From Pantoea sp. WMus005 (GTDB lineage: Bacteria; Pseudomonadota; Gammaproteobacteria; Enterobacterales; Enterobacteriaceae), in NCBI RefSeq assembly GCF_013415305.1, contig NZ_JACBXU010000001.1:2046001-2110000 (forward strand): a stretch of 64,000 nt of DNA, read 5' to 3'. Positions 8,629 through 17,758 of this stretch are shown one piece after another (positions within the stretch are counted from its first letter, which is position 1; each line of letters starts with the position of its first letter). A program made the position numbers and the translations under genes. Below the pieces are notes generated by a model that had not been told where the DNA came from, searched no databases, and saw only the letters and a program-made list of their open reading frames with translations.

Positions 8629-11600
8629 ATGGCTAAGTTCTTTATCGATCGCCCCATCTTTGCGTGGGTGCTCGCCATCATCATCATGTTGGTTGGTGCG
8701 CTATCGATTCTCAAACTTCCGATCGAGCAATATCCCAATGTTGCGCCGCCGGCGATTGAGATTCAGGCCACCTACCCTGGTGCGGATGCCAAAACGCTGC
8801 AGGATTCAGTAACTCAGGTTATTGAGCAGAACATGAACGGTATCGATGGACTGATGTATATGTCCTCGAGCAGCGACTCCTCCGGCACGCTGACGCTGAC
8901 CATCTCCTTTGAGTCAGGCACAGATGCGGACATCGCGCAGGTTCAGGTGCAGAACAAACTGCAGCTGGCCACGCCGCTGCTACCGCAGGAAGTACAGCAA
9001 CAGGGGATTCAGGTCAAAAAATCCTCCAGTAGCTTCCTGATGGTTGCGGGCTTCATCAGCGACGATGTCAATATGACGCAGAATGATATTTCTGATTTCA
9101 TTTCGTCATCTATCAAAGATCCCATCAGCCGAACCAAAGGTGTGGGTGATACCCAGGTATTTGGTGCGCAGTACGCGATGCGTATCTGGATGGATCCGCA
9201 CAAGCTGAACAACTACAACCTGACGCCGGTTGATGTGATCAGTGCGCTGAACACCCAGAACACCCAGGTCGCTGCCGGTCAGTTAGGGGGTACGCCTCCG
9301 GTGCCGGGACAGCAGCTCAACGCCTCGATCATTGCGCAAACCCGTCTGACCTCAACGGATGAGTTCGGCAAAATCCTGCTCAAAGTGAACGAAGATGGTT
9401 CTCAGGTTCGTCTGCGTGATGTGGCAAGGATTGAACTCGGCGCAGAAAACTACGAGATCGTTGCCCGTTATAATGGCAAGCCTGCGTCCGGTATCGGTAT
9501 CAAGCTGGCCACCGGTGCGAATGCGCTGGATACCGCCAATGCGGTGAAAGAAGAACTGGCCAAATTGCAGCCGACCTTCCCGGACGGATTGAAAGTGGTC
9601 TATCCGTATGACACCACGCCGTTCGTTAAGATCTCGATTTTCGAAGTAGTGAAAACGCTGATCGAAGCGATTGTGCTGGTGTTCCTGGTCATGTACCTGT
9701 TTCTGCAGAACTTCCGCGCCACGCTTATTCCGACCATCGCGGTACCCGTGGTGTTGCTGGGTACGTTTGCCGTTATCGGTGCGTTTGGTTATTCGATAAA
9801 CACCCTGACGATGTTCGGGATGGTACTGGCCATCGGCTTGCTGGTGGATGATGCCATCGTGGTGGTCGAGAACGTTGAGCGCGTGATGGCGGAAGAAGGA
9901 TTACCGCCAAAAGAGGCGACCAAACGTTCCATGGAGCAGATCCAGGGCGCACTGGTCGGTATCGCGCTGGTGCTGGCCGCCGTATTTATTCCAATGGCGT
10001 TCTTTGGGGGGTCGACCGGTGTTATTTACCGTCAGTTCTCCATCACTATCGTGTCGGCCATGGCGCTATCGGTGCTGGTCGCCTTTATTCTGACGCCGGC
10101 ACTCTGTGCCACCATGCTCAAGCCGATTAAAAAAGGCGAGCACGGCAAAACCACCGGTTTCTTCGGCTGGTTCAACCGTATGTTCGACAAAAGCACTAAT
10201 CACTATGTGGATGGTGTGGGTCACATGGTTCGCAGCACAGGTCGCTATATGGTGATCTACCTGGTGATCGTGGTCGGTATGGCGTTTCTGTTTATGCGCC
10301 TGCCCTCTTCCTTCTTACCGGAAGAGGATCAGGGTCTGCTGCTGGCTCAGGCGCAGCTGCCTGCTGGTGCAACCCAGGAACGTACTCAGAAAGTCCTGGA
10401 TCAGGTGACGGATTACTTCCTGACGCAGGAGAAAGACTCGGTCAAATCGGTGTTCACCGTTAACGGCTTTGGCTTTGCCGGTCGTGGACAGAACACCGGT
10501 ATTGCCTTCGTCAGTCTCAAGCCATGGGATGAGCGTACCGGTGCCGACATGAAGGTTCCGGCGATTGCTGGCCGTGCCATGCAGGCGCTGGGCGCAATCA
10601 AAGATGCCATGGTTATTCCTTTCAACCTGCCAGCCATTATCGAACTGGGTAACGCGACCGGCTTCGACTTTGAGCTGATCGACCAGAATAACCTTGGCCA
10701 CGATAAGCTGACGGAAGCGCGTAATCAGCTGTTCGGCATGATTGCCCAGCATCCTGATACGCTGGTTGGCGTGCGCCCGAACGGTATGGAAGATACACCG
10801 CAGTACAAGCTGATGATCGATCAGGAAAAAGCACAGGCGCTGGGTGTGTCACTGAGTGACATCAATACCACGCTGGCCGCCTCCTGGGGTGGATCCTACG
10901 TCAATGACTTCATCGACCGTGGTCGCGTGAAGAAAGTTTACGTGATGGGTAAAGCGGATTCACGCATGCTGCCGGACGACATTGGCAAATGGTACGTGCG
11001 TAACAGCAGCGGAACCATGGTGCCCTTCTCTTCCTTCTCTACGGCGAAATGGCAGTACGGTTCACCACGTCTTGAGCGATACAACGGCTTGCCTGCGATG
11101 GAAATCCTGGGACAGGCTGCGCCAGGTAAAAGTTCAGGTGCGGCAATGGACCTGATGGAAGAGCTGGCGGCGAAACTGCCTGCCGGTATCGGCTATGACT
11201 GGACAGGCATGTCCTATCAGGAACGCCTGTCGGGCAACCAGGCTCCAGCGCTCTATGCCATCTCGCTGATTGTGGTCTTCCTGTGTCTCGCCGCACTGTA
11301 CGAGAGCTGGTCGATTCCCTTCTCGGTCATGCTGGTCGTTCCGCTCGGGGTTATTGGTGCGCTGCTCTTCACCACCCTGCGTGGCCTGAGTAATGACGTC
11401 TACTTCGTGGTGGGGTTACTGACAACCATCGGCCTCTCAACCAAGAACGCCATCCTTATTGTCGAATTTGCTAAAGATTTGATGGATAAAGAAGGCAAAG
11501 GGCTGATTGAGGCCGCGCTGGAAGCGTGCCGTATGCGTCTGCGTCCTATCCTGATGACGTCACTGGCGTTTATCCTCGGGGTACTGCCGCTGGCGATCAG

Positions 11601-11784
11601 TACCGGTGCTGGCTCCGGTTCGCAGAACGCGGTAGGTACAGGCGTAATCGGTGGTATGGTTACCGCGACCATCCTGGCAATCTTCTTCGTTCCTGTGTTC
11701 TTTGTGGTGGTGCGCCGCCGCTTTGGCAAGAAAAAAGAAGAATCAGCGAACGGTCATCCGGTTGAATCTGACCAGACTCACTAA
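8629..11784 (+). CDS. acrB: RND multidrug efflux transporter AcrB
   Basis: Proton-driven inner-membrane drug exporter. It has 1051 residues (E. coli 1049), starting [18 protein letters not shown], with twelve transmembrane segments and two large periplasmic loops. The proton-relay aspartates in TM4 are visible in [18 protein letters not shown] (about residues 403-420), and the TM10 lysine in [18 protein letters not shown]. The ribosome binding site AGGAG precedes the ATG. A strong rho-independent terminator follows. Confidence 0.98.
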   Translation: MAKFFIDRPIFAWVLAIIIMLVGALSILKLPIEQYPNVAPPAIEIQATYPGADAKTLQDSVTQVIEQNMNGIDGLMYMSSSSDSSGTLTLTISFESGTDADIAQVQVQNKLQLATPLLPQEVQQQGIQVKKSSSSFLMVAGFISDDVNMTQNDISDFISSSIKDPISRTKGVGDTQVFGAQYAMRIWMDPHKLNNYNLTPVDVISALNTQNTQVAAGQLGGTPPVPGQQLNASIIAQTRLTSTDEFGKILLKVNEDGSQVRLRDVARIELGAENYEIVARYNGKPASGIGIKLATGANALDTANAVKEELAKLQPTFPDGLKVVYPYDTTPFVKISIFEVVKTLIEAIVLVFLVMYLFLQNFRATLIPTIAVPVVLLGTFAVIGAFGYSINTLTMFGMVLAIGLLVDDAIVVVENVERVMAEEGLPPKEATKRSMEQIQGALVGIALVLAAVFIPMAFFGGSTGVIYRQFSITIVSAMALSVLVAFILTPALCATMLKPIKKGEHGKTTGFFGWFNRMFDKSTNHYVDGVGHMVRSTGRYMVIYLVIVVGMAFLFMRLPSSFLPEEDQGLLLAQAQLPAGATQERTQKVLDQVTDYFLTQEKDSVKSVFTVNGFGFAGRGQNTGIAFVSLKPWDERTGADMKVPAIAGRAMQALGAIKDAMVIPFNLPAIIELGNATGFDFELIDQNNLGHDKLTEARNQLFGMIAQHPDTLVGVRPNGMEDTPQYKLMIDQEKAQALGVSLSDINTTLAASWGGSYVNDFIDRGRVKKVYVMGKADSRMLPDDIGKWYVRNSSGTMVPFSSFSTAKWQYGSPRLERYNGLPAMEILGQAAPGKSSGAAMDLMEELAAKLPAGIGYDWTGMSYQERLSGNQAPALYAISLIVVFLCLAALYESWSIPFSVMLVVPLGVIGALLFTTLRGLSNDVYFVVGLLTTIGLSTKNAILIVEFAKDLMDKEGKGLIEAALEACRMRLRPILMTSLAFILGVLPLAISTGAGSGSQNAVGTGVIGGMVTATILAIFFVPVFFVVVRRRFGKKKEESANGHPVESDQTH

Positions 11785-11800
11785 GCTGTAAATCATCTGA

Positions 11801-11824
11801 GGCCGCGCAAGCGGCCTTTTTTTT
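11801..11824 (+). terminator. Rho-independent terminator after acrB
   Basis: GGCCGC-GCAA-GCGGCC stem-loop followed by eight T, 16 bases after the acrB stop. Confidence 0.92.
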
Positions 11825-11911
11825 GCCTGCCATTCCCCCCTCCTTCTCGCCTGCCACTTCACCTGAACCAGCGCTGCGGCAGTTGCAATCCCGAAAGGTG
11901 CGGCGCATAAT

Positions 11912-11930
11912 AATGTAATATTATAACATT
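11912..11930. promoter_or_regulatory. Zur box upstream of rpmE2-rpmJ2
   Basis: AATGTAATATTATAACATT agrees at 17 of 19 positions with the enterobacterial Zur-type palindrome AATGTTATAATATAACATT as I remember it. It ends 15 bases before the rpmE2 start, overlapping the expected promoter. Zur repression of ykgM-like genes is established in E. coli, so zinc-starvation induction is inferred. Confidence 0.85.
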
Positions 11931-11945
11931 ACATAGGTGCGAATT

Positions 11946-12200
11946 ATGAAAGCGAATATCCATCCTCATTATCGTCACGTGGTCTTCCATGACACATCAG
12001 CGGATGTCTGGTTCAAAATTGGATCCACCATCAAAACCGATCGTACCGTGGAGTTCGAAGGCGAAACGCTGCCCTACGTCACCCTGGATGTGTCGTCAGC
12101 TTCACACGTTTTCTACACCGGTAAACAGAAAGACTTTGCTAAAGAGGGCAGCACCGCGCGCTTTAATCAGCGTTTCGGGCGCTTTCTTGGCCGTAAATAA
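11946..12200 (+). CDS. rpmE2: 50S ribosomal protein L31 type B (zinc-independent)
   Basis: Paralogue of L31 (YkgM type) that replaces the zinc-containing L31 in ribosomes under zinc limitation. The 84-residue sequence [20 protein letters not shown] contains no cysteine, the hallmark of the C-minus form. [12 protein letters not shown] ends the protein. The ATG at 11946 follows AGGTGCG; an in-frame GTG at 11937 is less likely. It is operonic with rpmJ2 11 bases downstream, behind a Zur box. Confidence 0.96.
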   Translation: MKANIHPHYRHVVFHDTSADVWFKIGSTIKTDRTVEFEGETLPYVTLDVSSASHVFYTGKQKDFAKEGSTARFNQRFGRFLGRK

Positions 12201-12211
12201 GGGAGAGAGTC

Positions 12212-12352
12212 ATGCAGGTATTAAGCTCGCTGCGTTCAGCAAAACGTCGTCATCGGGATTGTAAAGTGGTGCGCCGCAAGGGCCGGATTTACGTTATCTG
12301 TAAAACGAATCCACGCTTTAAAGCCGTACAGGGAAGAAAGAATAAACGCTAG
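12212..12352 (+). CDS. rpmJ2: 50S ribosomal protein L36 type B (YkgO)
   Basis: A 46-residue basic protein [20 protein letters not shown]...RKNKR, the same length as E. coli YkgO and about 80% identical from memory. It has two cysteines (in DCKVV and VICK) but not the complete zinc-finger ligand set of standard L36. GGGAGAGAGTC provides the ribosome binding site. It is co-transcribed with rpmE2 and probably zinc-starvation induced. Confidence 0.95.
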   Translation: MQVLSSLRSAKRRHRDCKVVRRKGRIYVICKTNPRFKAVQGRKNKR

Positions 12353-12369
12353 TTTGTGTCGTGATGACT

Positions 12370-12393
12370 GGCCGGGCTTGCCCGGCCTTTTTT
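12370..12393. terminator. Terminator between rpmJ2 and the metal ABC operon
   Basis: GGCCGGGC-TT-GCCCGGCC stem followed by six T. It lies between two converging operons. The U-tract is on the plus strand, so it mainly terminates rpmJ2, though the stem could also stop the opposite transcript. Confidence 0.88.
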
Positions 12394-12397
12394 ATGC

Positions 12398-13276
12398 TTA
12401 GCGCATGCTCTTCAGCATCGCATTCACGTTGTGTTTAAAAGCGGCCTGATAGGTCGCCGCCGGGCCAGAGGCAGTGGATAACGCTTCCGGATAAAGCTCA
12501 CCACCCGGCTCGGCGCCGGTGGCGCTGGCAATCTGCTTCACCAGGCGCGGGTCGGTCTGATTCTCAATGAAATAGCGGTGAATGTGCTGCTGCTTCAGCT
12601 GGTTGATTAAGCTACCCACGTTGCTGGCACTCGCTTCCGCTTCCGTAGAGAACCCGACTGGCGCCAGAAACGTCACGCCATAGCGCTGTCCAAAGTAACC
12701 AAACGCATCGTGACTGGTCAGCACCTTACGCTTGTCTGCAGGCACAGCATCAAAGGCCGTTTTTGCCCAGCTATCCAGCGCCTGAAGTTGCTGTATGTAT
12801 TTCTGCCCGCGCTGACGGATTGCTGGCGCATCCTCCGGGTCAGCTTTAACCAGCGCATTCATCACATTGGTCGTGTAAATAACGCCGTTCTGCATGCTGT
12901 TCCAGGCGTGAGGATCGGTAACGGTTTTGCCATCCTCGTCCATGCTGCGGGTGGTCACGCCCGTTGAGGCGACCACAGGCTCGCCGCGATACCCCGACGC
13001 GCTGACTAACCGATCCATCCATCCTTCAAGCCCGAGCCCGCTGACAAATACCAGATCGGCCTTCGCCAGCGCCTGGCTATCCTGGGGCGTTGGTTCAAAC
13101 GTGTGGGGATCGCCATTCGGACCCACCAGGCTTTTTACGTTGACATGATCGCCGCCGACCTGTTTAACAATGTCTGCCAGCACGGTAAAACTGGCCACCA
13201 CATCGACCGTTTTTGCCATCGCCAGTGGCGTGGCAAACAGCGCAGCGAGCGCCAGGCTAACCGGTAATTTTTTCAT
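12398..13276 (-). CDS. Zinc/manganese ABC transporter substrate-binding protein (cluster A-I)
   Basis: Periplasmic metal-binding protein of the ZnuA/TroA/AztC family, 292 residues. Signal peptide MKKLPVSLALAALFATPLAMA. Candidate metal ligands are H58 (DPHTFEP), H123 (DPHAWNS), H189 (SHDAFGYF) and an acidic residue near E264 (GELYPEALS), the usual set for this fold. It lacks the long His-rich loop of ZnuA. It is last in a four-gene operon (small peptide, ATPase, permease, this protein) whose promoter carries a Zur-like palindrome, which favours zinc as substrate. Manganese cannot be excluded from sequence. Confidence 0.88.
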   Translation of the reverse strand: MKKLPVSLALAALFATPLAMAKTVDVVASFTVLADIVKQVGGDHVNVKSLVGPNGDPHTFEPTPQDSQALAKADLVFVSGLGLEGWMDRLVSASGYRGEPVVASTGVTTRSMDEDGKTVTDPHAWNSMQNGVIYTTNVMNALVKADPEDAPAIRQRGQKYIQQLQALDSWAKTAFDAVPADKRKVLTSHDAFGYFGQRYGVTFLAPVGFSTEAEASASNVGSLINQLKQQHIHRYFIENQTDPRLVKQIASATGAEPGGELYPEALSTASGPAATYQAAFKHNVNAMLKSMR

Positions 13277-13291
13277 AGATACCCCTTAAGA

Positions 13292-14131
13292 TTAATGGCG
13301 GCGCAAAATCCCGCCGCATGGCCCTGCAAGAATGGAGAAAAAAAACAGCATGGCAGCGCTCAGCACCACAGCGGGACCGGCCGGTAATGAAAAGTGCCAG
13401 GAGAGCATCAGTCCAGCCAGGGCTGAAATCATTGCCATGAAAATGGCGATAACCAGCATCGCGGCAAGATGGCGGCTCCAGAAACGGGCGCTGGCGGCGG
13501 GCAGCATCATTAACCCCACTGACATCAGTGTGCCCAGCACCTGAAAGCCCGCCACCAGATTCAGCACCACCAGCATTAAAAACAGACCATGCACCAGCGG
13601 TGCGCTCCATTTTCCCTGCGCCCGCAGGAAGTCACTGTCAAACGCATCAATGACCAGCGGACGATAAATGATCGCCAGCATAATCAGCGTAAAGGCGGCG
13701 ATGCCGCCGACCAGCAACAGTGCAGCATTATCCACCGCCAGCAGCGAGCCAAACAGAACGTGCAGCAGATCCACGCTTGAGCCGCGGAGTGAGACCAGCG
13801 TGACGCCCAGCGCCAGTGAGCCAAGATAGAACCCGGCAAAACTGGCATCTTCTTTTAAGGGCGTGTATCGACTCACCGCGCCGGAGAGCAGCGCCACGGC
13901 TAAACCAGCGATCAGGCCGCCGATACCCATTGCGACCAGTGACAGTCCCGAAATCAGATAGCCAATGGCGGCACCGGGTAACACTGCATGTGATAACGCA
14001 TCGCCAATCAGGCTCATACGACGCAGCGAGAGAAATACGCCGAGCGGTGTGGCACTGACGGCCAGCGCGACACAGGCGACCAGCGCACGCCGCATAAAAC
14101 CAAACTCAATAAAAGGCTGTATCAGGGTCAC
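13292..14131 (-). CDS. Metal ABC transporter permease (ZnuB/AztB type)
   Basis: A 279-residue integral membrane protein of the ABC-3 family with about eight hydrophobic segments. It begins MTLIQPFIEFGFMRRALVAC. The family signature around SLRRMSLIGDALSHAVLPGAAIGYLISG (about residues 31-58) contacts the ATPase. Its ATG overlaps the ATPase stop by four bases (ATGA), implying coupling. It presumably forms the zinc channel of the Zur-box operon. Confidence 0.9.
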   Translation of the reverse strand: MTLIQPFIEFGFMRRALVACVALAVSATPLGVFLSLRRMSLIGDALSHAVLPGAAIGYLISGLSLVAMGIGGLIAGLAVALLSGAVSRYTPLKEDASFAGFYLGSLALGVTLVSLRGSSVDLLHVLFGSLLAVDNAALLLVGGIAAFTLIMLAIIYRPLVIDAFDSDFLRAQGKWSAPLVHGLFLMLVVLNLVAGFQVLGTLMSVGLMMLPAASARFWSRHLAAMLVIAIFMAMISALAGLMLSWHFSLPAGPAVVLSAAMLFFFSILAGPCGGILRRH

Positions 14132-14796
14132 GGCGCACGACTCCGAAGGGGGGAAACAGAGAGGCAGGTGCAGCTGACATCACTTTCATCCATCGACATG
14201 ACGTTACTGAAGTAGCGCGCCACCAGCGGACGATCGTGCAGCACCACCAACAGCGTTGTGCCAGCCTGCTGTTGCTGTTCAAGTATCGACATCAGTAATG
14301 TTACCGTCTGGCTGTCAATGCCGTTAAAAGGCTCATCCAGCAGCCAGAGTTGGCTACGCTGCAACATCAGCCGCGCGAATAATACCCGCTGGAGTTGACC
14401 ACCGGATAAGGTCGCGGGCTGCGCATCCGCATAATCACTCATCTGCACTGCTTCCAGCGCCTGCCAGATCTCGCGATGCAGTACCCGGTTGATGCCGCCG
14501 AACCAACCGCAGCGTGGCCAGCAGCCAATTGAGACCAGTTCAAATACCGTCAGGGGAAAGCGCGTCTCCAGTTCAGTGCGCTGCGGCATCCAGCCAATAT
14601 CCCGGCGCGCAACCTGCAGCTCGCAGCGCCCCGCTATCGGTGGCAGTAAGCCCGCGATGGTTTTTAACAGCGTTGATTTGCCGCTACCGTTAGCGCCGAC
14701 CAGGGCTGTCATCGAGCCAGTTCCGAGCTGACCATGAATGGCGGGAGTAACAACCTGTCCCTGATAGCCTGCGCGAAGTGCGTTAAACCGGATCAT
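14128..14796 (-). CDS. Metal ABC transporter ATP-binding protein (ZnuC/AztA type)
   Basis: A 222-residue ABC ATPase starting MIRFNALRAGYQGQ. Walker A is [12 protein letters not shown], the signature is LSGGQLQRVLFARLM, Walker B is LWLLDEPFNGID and the switch histidine is in VLHDRPLV. The ATG at 14796 overlaps the TGA of an upstream 34-codon reading frame; an upstream in-frame ATG at 14811 is possible. The C-terminal tail is cysteine-containing (DESDVSCTCLSVSPL), which is unusual and could itself sense metal, though that is speculative. Confidence 0.88.
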   Translation of the reverse strand: MIRFNALRAGYQGQVVTPAIHGQLGTGSMTALVGANGSGKSTLLKTIAGLLPPIAGRCELQVARRDIGWMPQRTELETRFPLTVFELVSIGCWPRCGWFGGINRVLHREIWQALEAVQMSDYADAQPATLSGGQLQRVLFARLMLQRSQLWLLDEPFNGIDSQTVTLLMSILEQQQQAGTTLLVVLHDRPLVARYFSNVMSMDESDVSCTCLSVSPLRSRAP

Positions 14797-14897
14797 GCGC
14801 TGATCCCCCATTTTATCGCCACAGCAAGCAGCACAATGAATAGCAGTGCGATAGCCAGTCGCCCACCCAATGACATAAGTAATCCACTCTGACGCAT
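14793..14897 (-). CDS. 34-residue single-span membrane peptide heading the zinc ABC operon
   Basis: Reading MRQSGLLMSLGGRLAIALLF on the reverse strand, then a hydrophobic stretch and the end WGISA. It has one predicted transmembrane helix (about residues 10-30) with positive residues before it. The stop (TGA) overlaps the ATPase start by four bases (ATGA), the usual sign of translational coupling. GGTGAAGTG precedes the ATG and the Zur palindrome lies about 12 bases further upstream. I do not recognise a family. It could be a small transporter-associated membrane protein or a coupling leader peptide. Confidence 0.6.
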   Translation of the reverse strand: MRQSGLLMSLGGRLAIALLFIVLLAVAIKWGISA

Positions 14898-14908
14898 CAC
14901 TTCACCAA

Positions 14909-14927
14909 TATGTTATAACATAACAAT
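14909..14927. promoter_or_regulatory. Zur-like box upstream of the metal ABC operon
   Basis: TATGTTATAACATAACAAT matches the Zur palindrome AATGTTATAATATAACATT at about 16 of 19 positions and is positioned at the promoter of the reverse-strand operon. It parallels the box before rpmE2, so both halves of the cassette probably respond to the same zinc signal. Confidence 0.78.
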
Positions 14928-15136
14928 AATATATCGGATGTTGTCGTTAGTTAAACGCGTGATTGTGTATCAAAAGATAAATTCTCCCTGAACTGACTGT
15001 CAGCCGCACAACCGTGAAACAGCCTGCTAATACGTCTGGCCTGTTTTATAAACTGACGTTTTTGTGCTCACCTGACTTGCAAACCTGTTGCGGAAAACCA
15101 ATGATAGGTTTATTAACGGTTATAAGCGGATGAGAT

Positions 15137-15490
15137 ATGCTGTCACGAATTGAATGTGATATTGATGCAGGCGAAATGGATTGCGCAAAAATAGCCGGGG
15201 TTGTTCAGCGGAATATTCTCAAAATAACAGATTTGCTGGTAGGTGATTTACGCTGGTACTCTCAGAATGCGCAGTTAGTTCCAGGCAGTTTAAAAATCGT
15301 TTCGGTTGAATACCAGGATCTGAATAGTTTTAAATTACTTTACGATTTTGACTGGAATTTATTTAGTCCTTGTCAGGATTTAAATGAAACGGTCACGCAG
15401 TCTGAGCAGGTGAATTTCTACATTAAGCCCGGTGTACTTGAGTTTGATGTGATTGAGAATGAGCAACCCTCACCCGGTGATGAATTGTAA
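15137..15490 (+). CDS. Hypothetical protein, 117 aa
   Basis: Not recognised. The protein begins MLSRIECDIDAGEMDCAKIA, is acidic (many Asp/Glu, C-terminal IENEQPSPGDEL), and has no signal peptide or transmembrane segment, so it is probably cytoplasmic. Alternating hydrophobic patches (LKIVSVEYQDLNSFKLLYDFDW, QVNFYIKPGVLEFDVIE) suggest a beta-rich fold. Base composition is visibly more AT-rich than neighbouring genes, similar to tomB-hha downstream. It lies alone between the zinc operon and tomB; GGATGAGAT precedes the ATG. Confidence 0.65.
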   Translation: MLSRIECDIDAGEMDCAKIAGVVQRNILKITDLLVGDLRWYSQNAQLVPGSLKIVSVEYQDLNSFKLLYDFDWNLFSPCQDLNETVTQSEQVNFYIKPGVLEFDVIENEQPSPGDEL

Positions 15491-15637
15491 TATTTAGTAA
15501 TGGAGGTGAGCAGAACTAATGGTTTTACACTATCTTTAAGATATCCCGTTTAATAACTGCCCGAATAATCGCTTCCCGGCGGCGTTATTCTGACTCGCTG
15601 CCCTATGGCAACTGTGCTAGCTATGGAGGGGAAAAAG

Positions 15638-16015
15638 ATGGACGAATACTCACCGAAACGGCATGATATTGCCCAGCTTAAATACCTGTGTGAAAGCCTG
15701 TTTGACGACAGCATGGCAACGTTAACCGACAGCCATCATGGCTGGGTAAATGATCCCACTTCTGAAAGCAATCTGCAGCTTAACGATCTGATTGAGCACA
15801 TCGCCTCTTTCACCATGAATTACAAAATTAAGCACGTTGAAGATGAAGCGCTGATTTCGCAAATCGATGAATATCTTGATGATACCTTTATGTTATTCAG
15901 CAACTATGGTGTCAATAGTCCGGATCTTCAACGGTGGCAACGTTCAGCAAAACGCTTATTTAATCTGTTCACTGAAGAGTGCGCTTTTCTCCAGCAACCG
16001 AGCCATTCATTATAG
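15638..16015 (+). CDS. tomB: Hha toxicity modulator TomB
   Basis: Antitoxin-like partner of Hha (YbaJ), affecting biofilm formation and motility. It has 125 residues (E. coli 124), starting MDEYSPKRHDIAQLKYLCES and carrying GWVNDPTSESNLQLNDLIEHIA and IDEYLDDTFMLFSNYG as in E. coli. The ATG at 15638 follows TGGAGGGGAAAAAG; an in-frame ATG at 15605 is not used. hha follows after 24 bases, the conserved two-gene unit. Confidence 0.96.
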   Translation: MDEYSPKRHDIAQLKYLCESLFDDSMATLTDSHHGWVNDPTSESNLQLNDLIEHIASFTMNYKIKHVEDEALISQIDEYLDDTFMLFSNYGVNSPDLQRWQRSAKRLFNLFTEECAFLQQPSHSL

Positions 16016-16039
16016 TACAGACATGAGAACGGTTTATTT

Positions 16040-16255
16040 ATGAACAAAACACTGACTAAAACCGATTATTTGATGCGACTGCGGCGTTGCCGCTCACTTG
16101 ATACCCTTGAAAGGGTGATTGAAAAAAATAAGTATGAATTACCTGAAGACGAGTTAGCGGTATTTTACTCGGCTGCTGACCATCGTCTGGCGGAGCTGAC
16201 GATGAACAAGCTTTACGATAAAGTCCCGGTTTCCGTCTGGAAATTTGTCCGTTAA
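16040..16255 (+). CDS. hha: Hemolysin expression modulator Hha
   Basis: Small H-NS-associated regulator that silences horizontally acquired AT-rich genes. The 71 residues include [32 protein letters not shown] and [19 protein letters not shown], nearly identical to E. coli Hha (72 aa). It is downstream of tomB in the same direction. It may matter for the AT-rich promoters of the secretion locus at 39-63 kb, though that is inference. Confidence 0.97.
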   Translation: MNKTLTKTDYLMRLRRCRSLDTLERVIEKNKYELPEDELAVFYSAADHRLAELTMNKLYDKVPVSVWKFVR

Positions 16256-16380
16256 TCTGATCGATTAGAACTTAGCATTACCCCTGTTTAGTACCGGATA
16301 TTCCTGCCTGCCAGCAAAGGAGCGGCCCAGGCGGGTTTTGCCTGTCTGCAGTTTTCGGGGGGGATTTTGAGGGGGTAAAG

Positions 16381-16494
16381 TGGTGGGGGCCCTGCCAGCT
16401 ACATCCCGGCACACGCGTCACCTGCTACGGCTGCTTCCTTCCGGATCTGACCGAGTTCACAAGCTAGCATTGCGGGAGAACCAACAGGGCCCCC
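16381..16494 (-). ncRNA. ffs: 4.5S signal recognition particle RNA
   Basis: The reverse strand from 16494 reads GGGGGCCCTGTTGGTTCTCC and ends ...GGCAGGGCCCCCACCA. This gives the long terminal helix and the conserved Ffh-binding hairpin TCCGGAAGGAAGCAGCC. Length (about 114) and termini match mature E. coli 4.5S RNA. With Ffh it targets nascent membrane proteins to FtsY. It lies between hha and atl, as in E. coli. End positions are approximate. Confidence 0.97.
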
Positions 16495-16661
16495 ATTGAC
16501 AAGCCCTCTTTACGAGAGCGGGTGCATTATCTGGGAAGGAGGTGGCAATTGCAAGCGTAGTCGGGACAACCGTTGTTTTCTTGAACAATCACCGCGTTAA
16601 CACTTTCACTGCCCTCTCCTCATGCTAAAGTTAACCCCCTTTTTCCTGATGAAATAAGCAC

Positions 16662-16982
16662 ATGGATCAGCCTGACACTTTCCAGCAACGCATCTGGCAA
16701 ATTGTTGCCGCTATTCCATATGGCCATATCAGCACCTATGGCGATGTGGCGCTGCTGGCCGGTTCGCCGCGCGCGGCACGGCAGGTTGGCGGCGTACTGA
16801 GCCGTTTACCTGAAGGCACGACGCTTCCCTGGCATCGCGTCGTCAATCGTCACGGTAAAATTTCACAGCAGGGCGACAGTCTGTTGCGGCAGCGGGATGC
16901 ACTGGAAGCGGAAGGAATAGTGGTGAGTGATGAAGGACAGCTCGATCTTAAAACTTATCGCTGGGATTTCAGTCAGGAATAA
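16662..16982 (+). CDS. atl: Alkyltransferase-like protein Atl (YbaZ)
   Basis: A 106-residue homologue of the C-terminal domain of O6-alkylguanine DNA alkyltransferases. The active-site PCHRV motif is replaced by PWHRV (TTLPWHRVVNRHG, about residues 53-65), so it binds O6-alkylguanine lesions and flags them for nucleotide excision repair rather than dealkylating them. The DNA-binding helix-turn-helix (ISTYGDVALLAGSPRAARQVGG) is intact. It is monocistronic, between ffs and ybaY. Confidence 0.95.
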   Translation: MDQPDTFQQRIWQIVAAIPYGHISTYGDVALLAGSPRAARQVGGVLSRLPEGTTLPWHRVVNRHGKISQQGDSLLRQRDALEAEGIVVSDEGQLDLKTYRWDFSQE

Positions 16983-17010
16983 GGGGTGACGACGTCACCC
17001 CGATAAATCA

Positions 17011-17568
17011 TCAGATATGGGTTGGTGCAGGAACTGCAGCAGACGGCGTCACCTGAGTCGGTGAAGTCGAAGGCACGGTGGTCGCTGCCCCAGGCTGGGT
17101 TGGCATCGCCACTGACGGTACCGGAACCAGCAGCAGTTCAGCTTTGGTGCCGCCCTGGTTGATGACTGGCTTCACGCCTTCGGTTACAAAGGTCAGTTTG
17201 CCATCAATTGTGATAGCGGCACTTAACAGAATACGTGCATTAGGCTGAATGTCGGCCGGGTTAAACGGCAGCACGAACTGGAACGGTGCCTGTTTGCCTT
17301 CAGTACGCACTACGCGCTGCGACAGCACTTTAGAAGGTGCGTCGGATACAGAGGCATCAGAGAGCGTCACGGTTAATACCGCATCCGGCGGCAGCGCAAT
17401 ACGCTGGCGGATATAGATCGAACCACTTACATTTGGCTGCGCAATCGCGGCCGTCTGTCCTGCTACTGCAGAACCCAGCGTTGGTGTAGGTACGGGTTTA
17501 CTCTTGTCGGCGCATCCCGCAACAGCAACCGCAATAACCACTCCACTAAACACATGCCTGAGTTTCAT
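17011..17568 (-). CDS. ybaY: YbaY lipoprotein
   Basis: Predicted outer-membrane lipoprotein of 185 residues starting MKLRHVFSGVVIAVAVAGCA, with lipobox VAGC at about residues 16-19. The body NVSGSIYIRQRIALPPDAVL and PSKVLSQRVVRTEGKQAPF and the Pro/Thr/Ser-rich tail (TTVPSTSPTQVTPSAAVPAP) match E. coli YbaY. GGAGA lies 10 bases before this ATG; the upstream ATG at 17583 lacks one. Its annotated role in glycoprotein or polysaccharide metabolism is weakly supported. Confidence 0.94.
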   Translation of the reverse strand: MKLRHVFSGVVIAVAVAGCADKSKPVPTPTLGSAVAGQTAAIAQPNVSGSIYIRQRIALPPDAVLTVTLSDASVSDAPSKVLSQRVVRTEGKQAPFQFVLPFNPADIQPNARILLSAAITIDGKLTFVTEGVKPVINQGGTKAELLLVPVPSVAMPTQPGAATTVPSTSPTQVTPSAAVPAPTHI

Positions 17569-17758
17569 TGATGTCGTCTCCATTTGATCAAAATGATTGT
17601 CGGCAGCGAATCCTGCTTACAGCGCTTCACTCGCCGTATGTCCTTAATTTTGGCACATATTTGAAATTTTGCCTGACACAGGCAAAACGGAAAGTCTGAT
17701 TGACGTCAACTGGTCCGATCTTTCACACTGAGCAGGTCACTATATTGAGGAATGCGCC

